A stretch of 64,000 nucleotides of DNA from NCBI GenBank assembly GCA_013141075.1, contig JABFRQ010000006.1, positions 1 to 64,000 of the forward strand, in the 5' to 3' direction. Below the pieces are notes generated by a model. That model saw only the letters and a program-made list of their open reading frames with translations, was not told where the DNA came from and did not search any database. Source of the DNA: Methylotenera sp. Lineage in GTDB: Bacteria; Pseudomonadota; Gammaproteobacteria; Burkholderiales; Methylophilaceae. The position numbers and the translations under genes are program-made. Shown in pieces: positions 30,031 through 38,850 of the stretch; position 1 is the stretch's first letter; every line of letters begins with the position of its first letter.

Positions 30031-31482
30031 ATGCAAAATATAAGTTACGATCTCATTACCGCCTTACCTGAAATCATTGTTGTTAGTATGGCAATGTTGA
30101 TTTTATTGGCAGATTTTTTTATCAAACCAGCCAACCGTATTGTGCTTTATATACTGGCTCAGGCTACCTTGTTAGCCGCAGTATGTGCCACATTGATGAC
30201 CTATGTGCCAAGCGTGGGTTATGCATTTACCAACACTTTTGTAGATGACAGTTTGGCAGATATACTAAAATTGATGACGTATATTGGTACTGCGCTTATT
30301 TTTGTCTATAGCCGTCAATATATACAACAACGCAATATGTATCGCGGTGAGTTTTATGCCTTAGTGCTATTTTCCGTGCTAGGCATGATGATTATGATTT
30401 CAGGCCAAAGCATGCTTACGCTGTATATAGGCTTAGAGCTGTTATCGTTAAGCTTGTACGCTTTAGTAGCGCTTGACCGCGACAATGCACGTGCCACAGA
30501 GGCCGCAATGAAGTACTTTGTACTCGGCGCATTAGCTTCAGGCATGTTGCTATATGGCATGAGTATGATTTATGGTGCAACGGGTAGCTTAAATATTGCC
30601 GAAATACAAAGCACTTTAATGAGCCAAAAAGCAAACTCAGTGTTGATTTTAGGCTTGGTGTTTATTGTGTCAGGTATTGCATTCAAGCTAGGCGCAGTGC
30701 CTTTTCAAATGTGGGTGCCAGATGTCTATGAAGGCTCACCTACAGCAGTGACCATGCTCATTAGCTCTGTGCCCAAATTTGCCGCATTCGCTATGGTGAT
30801 ACGTCTGCTGGCGCAAGGTTTAGGCACACAAGCCATGGTAGTGGAATGGCAACAAATGTTGATTATGATGGCGGTATTATCTATTATCATCGGTAACATT
30901 ACCGCCATTGCGCAAACCAATTTAAAGCGCATGTTGGCTTATTCAACCATTTCACATGTGGGTTTTATTTTATTTGGTGTATTTAGCGCGAGTATGAATG
31001 GCTTATCTTCAGCCATGTTTTATGTCGCGAGTTATGTGCTAATGACACTGGCTGGCTTTGGCATGATTTTGCTACTATCTCGTAAAGGCTTTGAGGCCGA
31101 CCAATTAGAAAACCTAAAAGGGCTCAATCAACGTAGTCCTTGGTATGCATTTTTATTGATGATTGTCATGTTAAGCATGATGGGTTTTCCGTTTACGGTG
31201 GGGTTTATTGCTAAATTTAGTGTGTTGCAAGCCGCGTTTCAAGCTGGCTATATGTGGCTGGTTGTGTTTGCGGCAATCATGGCGTGTATTGGCGCATTTT
31301 ATTACTTGCGTGTGGTTTGGTATATGTATTTTGAAGCGCCCAATGACCACAACCCAATAGTTGCGCCTCTTGAAATGCGAGTGATATTAAGCTTAAATGT
31401 GATTGCTTTGATTGCATTAGGTGTTATGCCAGAAATATTGCTAGAATTATGTGGTTTTGCGATTACTAAAAGTTTAAGTTAG
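30031..31482 (+). CDS. nuoN: NADH-quinone oxidoreductase subunit N
   Basis: A 483-residue antiporter-like subunit. Motifs: LYIGLELLSLSLYALVAL, AMKYFVLGALASGMLLYG and FQMWVPDVYEGSPTAVT. Last gene of the nuo operon. No terminator hairpin is evident in the 82 nt before the next gene. Confidence 0.98.
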   Translation: MQNISYDLITALPEIIVVSMAMLILLADFFIKPANRIVLYILAQATLLAAVCATLMTYVPSVGYAFTNTFVDDSLADILKLMTYIGTALIFVYSRQYIQQRNMYRGEFYALVLFSVLGMMIMISGQSMLTLYIGLELLSLSLYALVALDRDNARATEAAMKYFVLGALASGMLLYGMSMIYGATGSLNIAEIQSTLMSQKANSVLILGLVFIVSGIAFKLGAVPFQMWVPDVYEGSPTAVTMLISSVPKFAAFAMVIRLLAQGLGTQAMVVEWQQMLIMMAVLSIIIGNITAIAQTNLKRMLAYSTISHVGFILFGVFSASMNGLSSAMFYVASYVLMTLAGFGMILLLSRKGFEADQLENLKGLNQRSPWYAFLLMIVMLSMMGFPFTVGFIAKFSVLQAAFQAGYMWLVVFAAIMACIGAFYYLRVVWYMYFEAPNDHNPIVAPLEMRVILSLNVIALIALGVMPEILLELCGFAITKSLS

Positions 31483-31564
31483 TACGCCAACTTCAGAAAT
31501 TTAGTGCTACATGATGACTGCTAATACCACTTATTTAAAACTAAAATGCTTGTAGAGGTGAACC

Positions 31565-32419
31565 ATGCGCTTAGATGACGAACGTGAAAGCAGTAATGTA
31601 GAAGATCGCCGCGGCTTGAGTATGCCAGGAGGGCGCGCAGGCGGTATTGGTATAGGCACTATCGCGATGGCGCTAGTGGCGATGTATTTTGGGGTTGATC
31701 CATCTGTAGTGTTAAATATCGGCCAAGGCATGCAGCAAGACGCGCCTGTAGAAGCACAAGCGATTCCTGCGGATGACCCAATGGCCAAGTTCGTAGCCAA
31801 AGTGCTTGGTAGCACCGAAGATACTTGGGGCAAAGTATTTGCAGCCTCAGGCCAACAATATCCAGCACCAAAATTAGTGTTATTTAGCGGCCAAACGCCT
31901 ACCGCATGCGGTTCTGGCCAAGCTGCGATGGGACCATTCTATTGCCCAGGTGACCAAAAAGTGTATATTGATTTAAGCTTTTACAATGAAATGAAAAACC
32001 GTTTTCATGCGCCTGGTGACTTTGCGCAAGCATATGTGATTGCGCATGAAGTTGGGCATCATATTCAAAACGTCACAGGCATTTCAGATAAAGTGCAACA
32101 AGCGCAACAAAGTGCGAGCAGCAAAGCGCAAGCAAATCAATATTCTGTGCGATTAGAATTGCAAGCCGACTGCTATGCTGGCGTGTGGGCGCACCATGCA
32201 GATGGTGCAAACCGTATTTTAGAAGCTGGTGACGTAGAAGAAGCCATGACGGCCGCAGCTGCGATTGGTGATGACGCATTGCAAAAACAAGCGCAGGGTT
32301 ATGCCGTGCCAGATAGTTTTACGCATGGTACCTCGCAACAGAGAGTGCGCTGGTTTAACCAAGGTTTAAGCGTGGGCGATATTAGAAAGTGCGACACATT
32401 TAGTGTTGCGGCCATTTAA
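31565..32419 (+). CDS. Neutral zinc metallopeptidase (YpfJ family)
   Basis: A 284-residue protein with an N-terminal membrane segment (about residues 26-44, after a short charged head) and a zinc-peptidase domain. HEVGHH at 161-166 is the HExxH zinc site, and the downstream ELQADCYAGVW supplies the third ligand. The family (PF04228) is widespread and its substrate is unknown. It starts 82 nt after nuoN with AGAGGTG before the ATG. Confidence 0.93.
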   Translation: MRLDDERESSNVEDRRGLSMPGGRAGGIGIGTIAMALVAMYFGVDPSVVLNIGQGMQQDAPVEAQAIPADDPMAKFVAKVLGSTEDTWGKVFAASGQQYPAPKLVLFSGQTPTACGSGQAAMGPFYCPGDQKVYIDLSFYNEMKNRFHAPGDFAQAYVIAHEVGHHIQNVTGISDKVQQAQQSASSKAQANQYSVRLELQADCYAGVWAHHADGANRILEAGDVEEAMTAAAAIGDDALQKQAQGYAVPDSFTHGTSQQRVRWFNQGLSVGDIRKCDTFSVAAI

Positions 32420-32460
32420 ATAAGCTTATTCCATTAAATGGAATCTGAATACTTACTTTA

Positions 32461-32493
32461 ACACATGCTTTTAACACATGCTTTTAACACATG
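32461..32493 (+). repeat. 13-bp tandem repeat at the Nudix gene start
   Basis: The unit ACACATGCTTTTA occurs twice perfectly and then partly, running into the Nudix ATG. It creates two out-of-frame ATGs (32465, 32478) just before the start and leaves no recognisable ribosome site. Confidence 0.85.
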
Positions 32494-33033
32494 GATTTAA
32501 CCGAACATTGCATTAGCACTCAAACCATTGCTGCAGGTGGCATGCTTACAGTTATGTGCGACCAAGTGCGCTTGCCCAATGCTAATATTAGCCAGCGCGA
32601 ATATGTAATGCACCCAGGTGCCGTTGTGATAGTGCCTCTGCTACCCAATGGCAATGTGGTGCTTGAGCGACAATTCCGCTATCCTTTACACCAAGTATTT
32701 ATCGAGCTGCCAGCGGGTAAGATAGACGCAGGCGAAGATATTTTGCTTACTGGCCAACGTGAATTGTTAGAAGAAACGGGCTACACCGCAAGCAACTGGG
32801 TAAAGCTTGGGCTTCAGCACCCATGTATTGGTTATTCTAATGAAGTGATTCACATGTATCTTGCAAGTGGTTTAAGTGCTGGTGCGCATAAGCGCGATGA
32901 TGACGAGCATTTAGAAGTGTTTGAAATAAACTTTGCAGATTGTATGAACATGATAAAAAATGGCGAAATTACTGATGGAAAAACCATCGTTGCTCTGTTT
33001 TTTGCCGAAAATTACTTGCAGATTGTAGTGTAG
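32491..33033 (+). CDS. Nudix hydrolase, ADP-ribose pyrophosphatase-like
   Basis: A 180-residue enzyme with a complete Nudix box (GKIDAGEDILLTGQRELLEE, then TGY) near residues 77-99. The preceding ERQFRYPLHQVFIELPAGK is typical of the ADP-ribose and sugar-nucleotide group, which splits ADP-ribose to AMP and ribose 5-phosphate. The exact substrate is inferred from family resemblance. The ATG follows a 13-bp tandem repeat. Confidence 0.9.
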   Translation: MDLTEHCISTQTIAAGGMLTVMCDQVRLPNANISQREYVMHPGAVVIVPLLPNGNVVLERQFRYPLHQVFIELPAGKIDAGEDILLTGQRELLEETGYTASNWVKLGLQHPCIGYSNEVIHMYLASGLSAGAHKRDDDEHLEVFEINFADCMNMIKNGEITDGKTIVALFFAENYLQIVV

Positions 33034-33037
33034 ATTC

Positions 33038-33913
33038 ATGTCTAAGGTAATGATAGTTGGTTGTGGTGATTTAGGAGGAGCAGTTGCCAGCCAACTTGCG
33101 CAATTTGACATTCACGTTATCGGCGTTAGGCGTAGCGCCACTCAATTAGCTGGTGTTAGCGTTATTCAAGCAGATGTTACCGCGCCAACAACACTTCACC
33201 AGCTTAACGAAATTCAGCCAGAAATCCTTATTTATTGTGTTGCCGCAAATGGTCAAACTGACGAGCAATATCAAGCCGCTTATGTTGATGGCTTGCGAAA
33301 TGTGTTGGCAACGCAGGCAAAAAACTCTGCACTGCAACATGTATTTTTTGTGTCTAGCACCCGCGTGTATGGTCAAGAAAAAGATGTGCTTTTAGATGAA
33401 ACTGTTGAAGCCTTGCCTGCAGATTTTGGTGGAGCGCGCCTACTTGAAGCAGAAAACTTACTTAAAAATATCCCCTGTAAAAGTACAATATTAAGGCTGT
33501 CAGGCATTTATGGCGCAGGCCGATTGCGCATGATTAACTTAGCTGCCGCGCTCAAAACCTTTCCTGAGAATTGGCCAGCACAAAATGGTTGGACTAACCG
33601 AATTCACCGTGATGATGCAGCTGCTTTTATGGTTTTTTTGGTCAAAAAAGTGTTAGCAAGCCAAGCGTTAAGCCATTGTTATATTGTGACAGACTCAAAA
33701 CCAGTATCACAATATGAAGTATTAACTTGGATTGCTAGGCAGCTAAACAATCAACTATCAGCTGAAATATCGCCTATTAAAGGCGGCAAGCGCTTGAGCA
33801 ATCAAGCCATGTTAAGCACTGGTTTTACTTTGCAATATCCAGATTATCAAGCAGGTTATCAAGCCTTATTGACCGATTATTTCGCGACAAAGACTACAAG
33901 CCCACATGTTTAA
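33038..33913 (+). CDS. NAD-dependent epimerase/dehydratase-like SDR protein
   Basis: A 291-residue extended short-chain dehydrogenase-like protein. The N-terminal Rossmann motif is MIVGCGDLGGAVASQL, and SSTRVYGQE near residue 108 carries the active-site Tyr in an unusual arrangement without a clear YxxxK. It resembles YeeZ-type proteins. The substrate is unknown. It starts 4 nt after the Nudix gene and overlaps the transglycosylase gene by 8 nt, so the three are probably co-transcribed. Confidence 0.85.
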   Translation: MSKVMIVGCGDLGGAVASQLAQFDIHVIGVRRSATQLAGVSVIQADVTAPTTLHQLNEIQPEILIYCVAANGQTDEQYQAAYVDGLRNVLATQAKNSALQHVFFVSSTRVYGQEKDVLLDETVEALPADFGGARLLEAENLLKNIPCKSTILRLSGIYGAGRLRMINLAAALKTFPENWPAQNGWTNRIHRDDAAAFMVFLVKKVLASQALSHCYIVTDSKPVSQYEVLTWIARQLNNQLSAEISPIKGGKRLSNQAMLSTGFTLQYPDYQAGYQALLTDYFATKTTSPHV

Positions 33914-35249
33914 TATGCGGCTACTTATTATTTGCTTGATATTGTTTTCTAATGTCACTTTTGCAAATGCTATTTTGCCCAAAGAAGATTTTAATACCTG
34001 GCTCATTGACTTAAAGCAAGAGGCGCTGAGCGCGGGCATTTCAGAAAAAACTGCCAGCGCGACTATTGGGCATATTGAGATATTGCCTAATATCATCAAG
34101 CTCGATTTGGCGCAGCCAGAGTTTATTAGTCCATTTTTAGATTATTACCAAAAACGGGTGGATGCCCGCAAAATTGCGCGCGGCCGTGAACTATTGGCAG
34201 AGCATGAAATTGTGCTTAATCAGGTAGAAGCGCAATATGGCGTACCAAAAAACATATTGCTTGCATTTTGGGGTATGGAAACTAACTATGGCGGCAACCA
34301 AGGTAATGTTGATACGCTTTCAGCCCTTGCAACATTGGCTTATGACGGTAGACGCGCAAGTTTTTTCCGTAACCAATTATTAGATGCCATGCGGATGATT
34401 GATGCGGGTCATGCCGATGTTGAGCAATTTCGCGGCTCGTGGGCAGGTGCATTTGGCAATATGCAGTTTATGCCTACAACTTTTATGACCTACGCGGTAG
34501 ATGGTGATGGTGATAGGCGTATTGATATTGTGAATTCACCAGCTGATGCTTTTACTTCTGCAGCAAATTATTTGTCGCAAGTAGGCTGGCAAAAAGGCGA
34601 ACCCGCCATGGTAGAAGTGCAATTACCTGCTAATTTTGAGTGGCAAAATGCGCAATTTGTTTTGAGAAAACCGCTTTCAGAATGGGTTGAGCTGGGTGTG
34701 AAGGTGGCGCAAGACTTTGACAGCTCAACAAACAACCGTTTGATGGCAACTAAAAAATCCACAAAAAAAATTAAAACAAAAAAAAGTAAACCTCGTCTCA
34801 TTCAAGCGGCATACAAGCCAATTGCTAAGCTGGTGACGGCTTTGCCAAACACAAACGCACAAGCTGCTATTGTGCTGCCCCAAGGCTGGCGCGGCCCAGC
34901 GTTTATGGTGTTTGATAATTTTGATGCTGTTATGGATTGGAACCGTTCAATCAACTATGCATTGTCTGTTGCGCAATTAGCTAAGCGTATTAACGATGAG
35001 CCACCAATTTTGGGTGGTAAATATGCTGAAGTCGGTGCATTAACATTTGCACAAATGTTTGAATTGCAAACTGCACTTAATGCACAAGGCTTCGATGCTG
35101 GTGAGCCTGATGGTTTTCCTGGTAAGCAAACACAGGCTGCCATTCGGGCTTATCAGTTAGAGCAACATTTGCCAGCAGATGGCTATGCGAGCCCAGATTT
35201 ATTGAATAGCTTAAAACAAACTACTGTCGTGTTAAAAACCAGCCCGTAA
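33906..35249 (+). CDS. Lytic murein transglycosylase (MltB-like) with peptidoglycan-binding domain
   Basis: A 447-residue periplasmic enzyme that cleaves peptidoglycan glycan strands to 1,6-anhydro ends. A signal peptide covers residues 1-21 (ending TFANA). The catalytic glutamate is E125 in FWGMETNYGG, with AGAFGNMQFMPTTF downstream. Between about 276 and 310 is a very lysine-rich insertion (KKSTKKIKTKKSKPR). Residues 385-440 form a PG_binding_1 domain (LQTALNAQGFDAGEPDGFPG). There is no lipobox, so it is expected to be soluble in the periplasm. It overlaps the convergent oxygenase gene by 29 nt. Confidence 0.92.
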   Translation: MFNMRLLIICLILFSNVTFANAILPKEDFNTWLIDLKQEALSAGISEKTASATIGHIEILPNIIKLDLAQPEFISPFLDYYQKRVDARKIARGRELLAEHEIVLNQVEAQYGVPKNILLAFWGMETNYGGNQGNVDTLSALATLAYDGRRASFFRNQLLDAMRMIDAGHADVEQFRGSWAGAFGNMQFMPTTFMTYAVDGDGDRRIDIVNSPADAFTSAANYLSQVGWQKGEPAMVEVQLPANFEWQNAQFVLRKPLSEWVELGVKVAQDFDSSTNNRLMATKKSTKKIKTKKSKPRLIQAAYKPIAKLVTALPNTNAQAAIVLPQGWRGPAFMVFDNFDAVMDWNRSINYALSVAQLAKRINDEPPILGGKYAEVGALTFAQMFELQTALNAQGFDAGEPDGFPGKQTQAAIRAYQLEQHLPADGYASPDLLNSLKQTTVVLKTSP

Positions 35250-35883
35250 GGCTCATTCTAGCTTTATTGGCGGGCAAAACTTCATGGTAAAAAGTATCAG
35301 ATAAAAACATGACCAATCTGCCGCTGATAGGGGCAATATCAAGGTGCTTAATCGTTAATTCAGGCGCATTGATTGCGTCATCTTGATTAAGGTAAAGCCG
35401 TAATTCCCCGCCATCATCTTCAAGCCAACCTTGATTTAAATATAAAATACAGCTAATTTGGCGCACAGATTGATCAGTAACACGCGTGTGATTTATTTTA
35501 AATCGATCAATATGCTTCTTATAACCAGCGCCGATTGGGTAAAGCGCTAAATGGCTTTCTAACGCAAATAGGCCTAAATACAAATGCTGATTTAAGTCAC
35601 TTCGCAATAGCGCCATTTGCTTAAAATAAACCAGTTGAGCAGCGCTTGCATCAAGCTCGTTTAGCCAGTAAATTGAGTCACCACGTAAGGCTTTATTAAG
35701 GCTTACTTTCACCTGCCCAGTACCTGCCTCATGCATTTTAGCGACATTATTTAAAGCGGATATTTCATTCGCCAATGCCAAAATTGAAGCGTTAGGCAAA
35801 AAATTATCCATCACACAAAAACCATGCTCAGTAAGTTTGCTTAACTGCTCAAAGGAATTTTGTGCCAAATATTGAGATAACAT
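35221..35883 (-). CDS. 2OG-Fe(II) oxygenase, prolyl-4-hydroxylase-like
   Basis: A 220-residue double-stranded beta-helix dioxygenase. The iron triad is H and D in KKHIDRF near residue 123 and H in TFYHEVLP near 201, and the 2-oxoglutarate arginine lies in NKARMSLTGWF. The family hydroxylates protein or small-molecule targets; this one's substrate is unknown. Its 3' end overlaps the transglycosylase gene from the other strand. Confidence 0.9.
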   Translation of the reverse strand: MLSQYLAQNSFEQLSKLTEHGFCVMDNFLPNASILALANEISALNNVAKMHEAGTGQVKVSLNKALRGDSIYWLNELDASAAQLVYFKQMALLRSDLNQHLYLGLFALESHLALYPIGAGYKKHIDRFKINHTRVTDQSVRQISCILYLNQGWLEDDGGELRLYLNQDDAINAPELTIKHLDIAPISGRLVMFLSDTFYHEVLPANKARMSLTGWFLTRQ

Positions 35884-35905
35884 CCACCATTATAGCCTTT
35901 CTCGT

Positions 35906-35934
35906 TTGCTTCAAAGGAGACAATCAGCTAAAAT
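35906..35934 (+). promoter_or_regulatory. Sigma-70 promoter of the tRNA-Val gene
   Basis: TTGCTT (35906-35911) and TAAAAT (35929-35934) are spaced by 17 nt. Transcription would begin near 35941, about 60 nt before the mature tRNA. Confidence 0.6.
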
Positions 35935-36000
35935 CGCGCACAGTTTTAAGTTAAGCCATTTTCAGTGTGAGGGTTCAGCGAAAGTGGCTATTCAAAATAA

Positions 36001-36077
36001 AGGCGGTTAGCTCAGTTGGTTAGAGCGCTTGGTCGACATCCAAGAGGTCACCAGTTCGAATCTGGTACTGCCTACCA
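36001..36077 (+). tRNA. tRNA-Val (anticodon GAC)
   Basis: A 77-nt cloverleaf with encoded CCA. The acceptor AGGCGGT pairs with ACTGCCT (one G-T wobble), the D-arm is GCTC...GAGC, the anticodon stem CTTGG/CCAAG encloses the loop TCGACAT, and the T-arm is ACCAG/CTGGT with TTCGAAT. Position 33 is C instead of the nearly universal U. The anticodon GAC reads GUC and GUU. Confidence 0.93.
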
Positions 36078-36085
36078 AATAAATC

Positions 36086-36120
36086 AAAGGGTTAGCCAAT
36101 GGCTAGCCCTTTATTTTTTT
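36086..36120 (+). terminator. Rho-independent terminator after tRNA-Val
   Basis: AAAGGGTTAGCC pairs with GGCTAGCCCTTT (one G-T pair) around an AAT loop and is followed by a T run. Confidence 0.85.
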
Positions 36121-36242
36121 ATGGCGTTACTAAATCATAACTTTTTAAAGTAACCAGTATTTTACATGGATGAAAAAGCCGTGTTGTCCTCTTAATGCTC
36201 AGAATGACGCAAGGTGATTGATTTTTTTTAATATTCAAACAA

Positions 36243-36278
36243 TGCCGCCAGCACCCGCATGGATATTGGCTCGCAGAA
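36243..36278 (-). repeat. REP-like repeat copy 3
   Basis: The minus strand reads CTGCGAGCCAATATCCATGC followed by GGGTGCTGGCGG, the same variant as the copy at 63874-63909. It directly abuts another palindromic repeat. Confidence 0.75.
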
Positions 36279-36367
36279 CTGTCATCCTGAATTTATTTCA
36301 GGATCTTGCGCCGTTGCCACTTATTGCCTGCGAGTTGCGAGATTCTGACCTTCGTCAGAATGACAGT
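36278..36367. repeat. Composite palindromic repeat, ACTGTCAT...ATGACAGT
   Basis: The ends ACTGTCAT and ATGACAGT are inverted. Inside are two hairpins, CCTGAA...TTCAGG (36286-36302) and TTCTGAC...GTCAGAA (36343-36360). Elements of this look are scattered in many proteobacterial genomes. Confidence 0.8.
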
Positions 36368-36533
36368 GTAGTCTTGATGAAGCATAGCGGTATCTACGGC
36401 GTTGTATTTTTCATCAAGATAGCCCGTAATTACAAATTTCTACAAATTGATGGTTTATCAAAACTGCTAAAAATGGTAATCTGTTGCACTTTGTAAGTAG
36501 TTATTTTTAATTGTTATTTTATTGGAGTTTCAC

Positions 36534-36938
36534 ATGGCAGTAGAACGCACCCTTAGCATTATCAAACCAGACGCAGTGGCAAAAAACGTGATTGGTCAAA
36601 TTTACACACGTTTTGAAAATGCGGGTTTAAAAATTGTTTCAGCAAAAATGACGCAACTGAGCCAAGCGGATGCTGAAGGCTTTTACGCTGTGCACGCGGC
36701 ACGTCCATTTTTTAAAGATTTAGTTAAATTTATGATTTCTGGCCCAGTAATGATTACTGCGCTTGAAGGCGAAAATGCTGTTTTGAAACATCGCGATTTA
36801 ATGGGTGCTACTAATCCTAAAGAGGCAGCAGCAGGCACGATTCGTGCAGATTTTGCTGAAAGCATTGATGCTAATGCTGTGCATGGTTCAGATTCAGCTG
36901 AGAATGCTGCGATTGAAATTAAATACTTTTTTGGTTAA
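36534..36938 (+). CDS. ndk: Nucleoside diphosphate kinase
   Basis: A 134-residue enzyme that moves the gamma-phosphate among nucleoside triphosphates. The phosphorylated histidine is H117 in NAVHGSDS, and the start [15 protein letters not shown] is standard. The ATG at 36534 has GGAG 7 nt upstream; an in-frame TTG 12 nt earlier overlaps that ribosome site and is rejected. Slightly shorter than the usual 141 residues at the C-terminus. First gene of the ndk-rlmN-pilW-rodZ-ispG-hisS block. Confidence 0.98.
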   Translation: MAVERTLSIIKPDAVAKNVIGQIYTRFENAGLKIVSAKMTQLSQADAEGFYAVHAARPFFKDLVKFMISGPVMITALEGENAVLKHRDLMGATNPKEAAAGTIRADFAESIDANAVHGSDSAENAAIEIKYFFG

Positions 36939-36955
36939 TTTGTAAGGTTAAGTAG

Positions 36956-38056
36956 TTGATCAATTTACTCAATTACAATCAAGCACAACTCGCCGATTAC
37001 TTTGCAAGTATCGGCGAGAAGCCTTTTCGCGCCAAGCAGTTGATGCGCTGGATGCATCGTTTTGGCGTGCATGATTTTGAACAAATGACCGATATTGCCA
37101 AAGTGTTACGTGAAAAACTGGCAATTGAATCTGAAATAACGTTACCTACTGTGCAGTTAGAGCAAGTGTCTAACGATGGCACACGCAAATGGCTAATTGG
37201 TACAGACACCGCCAATAGTATTGAAACCGTATTTATACCCGAAGATGACAGAGGTACGCTGTGTATCTCTAGCCAAGTGGGCTGTGCACTAGCATGCACA
37301 TTTTGCAGCACGGGCGCACAAGGCTTTAACCGAAATTTAAGCGTGGCAGAAATTATTGGCCAGCTTGCCATTGCTAATCAATCATTACGCCAAGAGCCAG
37401 GCTATGAGCTGCTGCCAGCGGGTGAGCGCATTATTAGCAATGTAGTCATGATGGGCATGGGCGAGCCATTGGCCAACTACGATAACGTAGTTACCGCCAT
37501 GCAAATTATGCTTGATGACAATGCGTATGGCTTAAGCCGCCGCCGCGTGACGCTATCAACTAGCGGCCTAGTGCCAGCGATGGATAGATTAAAAGAAGAT
37601 TGCCCTGTAGCGCTAGCGGTGAGCTTGCATGCGCCTAACGACGCGCTTCGTGATGTGATTGTGCCTATTAACAAAAAATACCCGCTAAAAGAGTTAATGG
37701 CAGCATGTAATCGCTATTTAGAAAAAGCGCCGCGAGACTTTGTAACTTTTGAATATGTAATGCTGGATGGCGTGAATGATACCGCTGAACACGCGCATCA
37801 ATTGCTTGAAGTGGTGAGAAATGTCTCTTGTAAATTCAATTTAATCCCGTTTAATCCTTTTCCTAATAGTGGTTACCAAACCTCTAAAGCCAGCCATATT
37901 CGGGTGTTTCGTGATATTTTAATGCAAGCGGGTTATGTGGTAACCGTGCGTAAAACACGTGGCGAGGATATTGATGCAGCGTGTGGCCAATTGGCTGGTA
38001 AGGTGTTGGATAAAACAAAGCGTACGGCCAATAGAATTCCAATTGAAGCAATTTAA
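36956..38056 (+). CDS. rlmN: 23S rRNA/tRNA (adenine C2) methyltransferase RlmN
   Basis: A 366-residue radical SAM enzyme that methylates A2503 of 23S rRNA and A37 of some tRNAs. The cluster motif is C110-x3-C114-x2-C117 ([11 protein letters not shown]), and the second catalytic cysteine lies near the C-terminus in DIDAACGQL. The start is a [15 protein letters not shown] agrees with related N-termini and no ATG fits. Confidence 0.97.
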   Translation: MINLLNYNQAQLADYFASIGEKPFRAKQLMRWMHRFGVHDFEQMTDIAKVLREKLAIESEITLPTVQLEQVSNDGTRKWLIGTDTANSIETVFIPEDDRGTLCISSQVGCALACTFCSTGAQGFNRNLSVAEIIGQLAIANQSLRQEPGYELLPAGERIISNVVMMGMGEPLANYDNVVTAMQIMLDDNAYGLSRRRVTLSTSGLVPAMDRLKEDCPVALAVSLHAPNDALRDVIVPINKKYPLKELMAACNRYLEKAPRDFVTFEYVMLDGVNDTAEHAHQLLEVVRNVSCKFNLIPFNPFPNSGYQTSKASHIRVFRDILMQAGYVVTVRKTRGEDIDAACGQLAGKVLDKTKRTANRIPIEAI

Positions 38057-38068
38057 AGAGGTTTTAAT

Positions 38069-38848
38069 ATGCGCGATACGGCAGGAAATTACTTAGTAAG
38101 TTTTAGGTTAAGTATATTGTTATGTATTATTGGCTTGATTAGTTTTGGCTGCGTAAATCAGCAGCAACAAGCAAAAGATGCTGAAAATTTAACAGCGCGT
38201 GCGCGTGCGCATACTGATTTAGGTGCAGTATATTTTCAACAAAAGCAATTTGAAATTGCCTTAGAAGAATTTACACACGCCACGAAAATAGACCCTAGTT
38301 TTGCATCTGCATTTAATGGTTTAGGTTTGGTCAATGCTGAGCTAGGTAGAGATGATGTTGCAGACGCTAACTTTAGGCAGGCAATACAGCTAGAGCCTTC
38401 AAATTCAGAGGCGCATAATAATTACGGTAGTTTTTTGTGTGCTAGAAGTAGATTTGATGAATCGATTACAGAGTTTTTAGCTGCAGTTAAGAACCCATTG
38501 TATGCCACGCCAGCTATGGCATATACCAATGCAGCCATTTGTTCTACACGCAAAAAAGATTCAGTAAGTGCTGAAAATTATTTACAGCGCGCTTTGCAGC
38601 TTGAGCCTTTGTCAAGAGTAGCAGCTTATCAGCTTGCATCACTACAGCTCAAACGTAATGATGCAGCAGCCGCAAAAAAAACGTTACAAAACACATTGCT
38701 TGGCCAGCCAGGGCCTGAAATTTTGTGGCTTGCGGTTCAAATTGAGCGTGCTGTAGGTGCTAAAGATGCTGAGGCTAGTTATGCGCTACAATTAAGGCGT
38801 CAATATCCAGAATCAGAACAAGCTAAGTTATTACAAAGCGGGGCTTAA
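38069..38848 (+). CDS. pilW: Type IV pilus biogenesis lipoprotein PilW/PilF
   Basis: A 259-residue outer-membrane lipoprotein. The signal ends at a lipobox-like LISFGC (Cys near residue 28) and is followed by about six TPR units (for example ARAHTDLGAVYFQQKQFEIA). PilW/PilF proteins help the PilQ secretin assemble. Position between rlmN and rodZ is the conserved one. Confidence 0.92.
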   Translation: MRDTAGNYLVSFRLSILLCIIGLISFGCVNQQQQAKDAENLTARARAHTDLGAVYFQQKQFEIALEEFTHATKIDPSFASAFNGLGLVNAELGRDDVADANFRQAIQLEPSNSEAHNNYGSFLCARSRFDESITEFLAAVKNPLYATPAMAYTNAAICSTRKKDSVSAENYLQRALQLEPLSRVAAYQLASLQLKRNDAAAAKKTLQNTLLGQPGPEILWLAVQIERAVGAKDAEASYALQLRRQYPESEQAKLLQSGA

Positions 38849-38850
38849 TC

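Larger units (their letters stand above)
36121..36533. other. Intergenic stretch tRNA-Val to ndk, filled with repeats
   Basis: No credible gene was found; a possible frame on the plus strand runs through repeat elements and has no ribosome site. The stretch holds REP-like copy 3 (36243-36278), a composite ACTGTCAT repeat (36278-36367), and an AT-rich tail that should carry the ndk promoter. Confidence 0.7.

Noticed and set aside
36001..36077. tRNA-Asp(GTC) reading, from the GTCGAC in the anticodon arm
   Set aside because: The CTTGG/CCAAG stem fixes a 7-nt loop TCGACAT with GAC at 34-36, so valine is the better call.
36218..36496. Open frame of 92 codons between tRNA-Val and ndk
   Set aside because: It runs through two palindromic repeats, has no ribosome site and no recognisable protein features.
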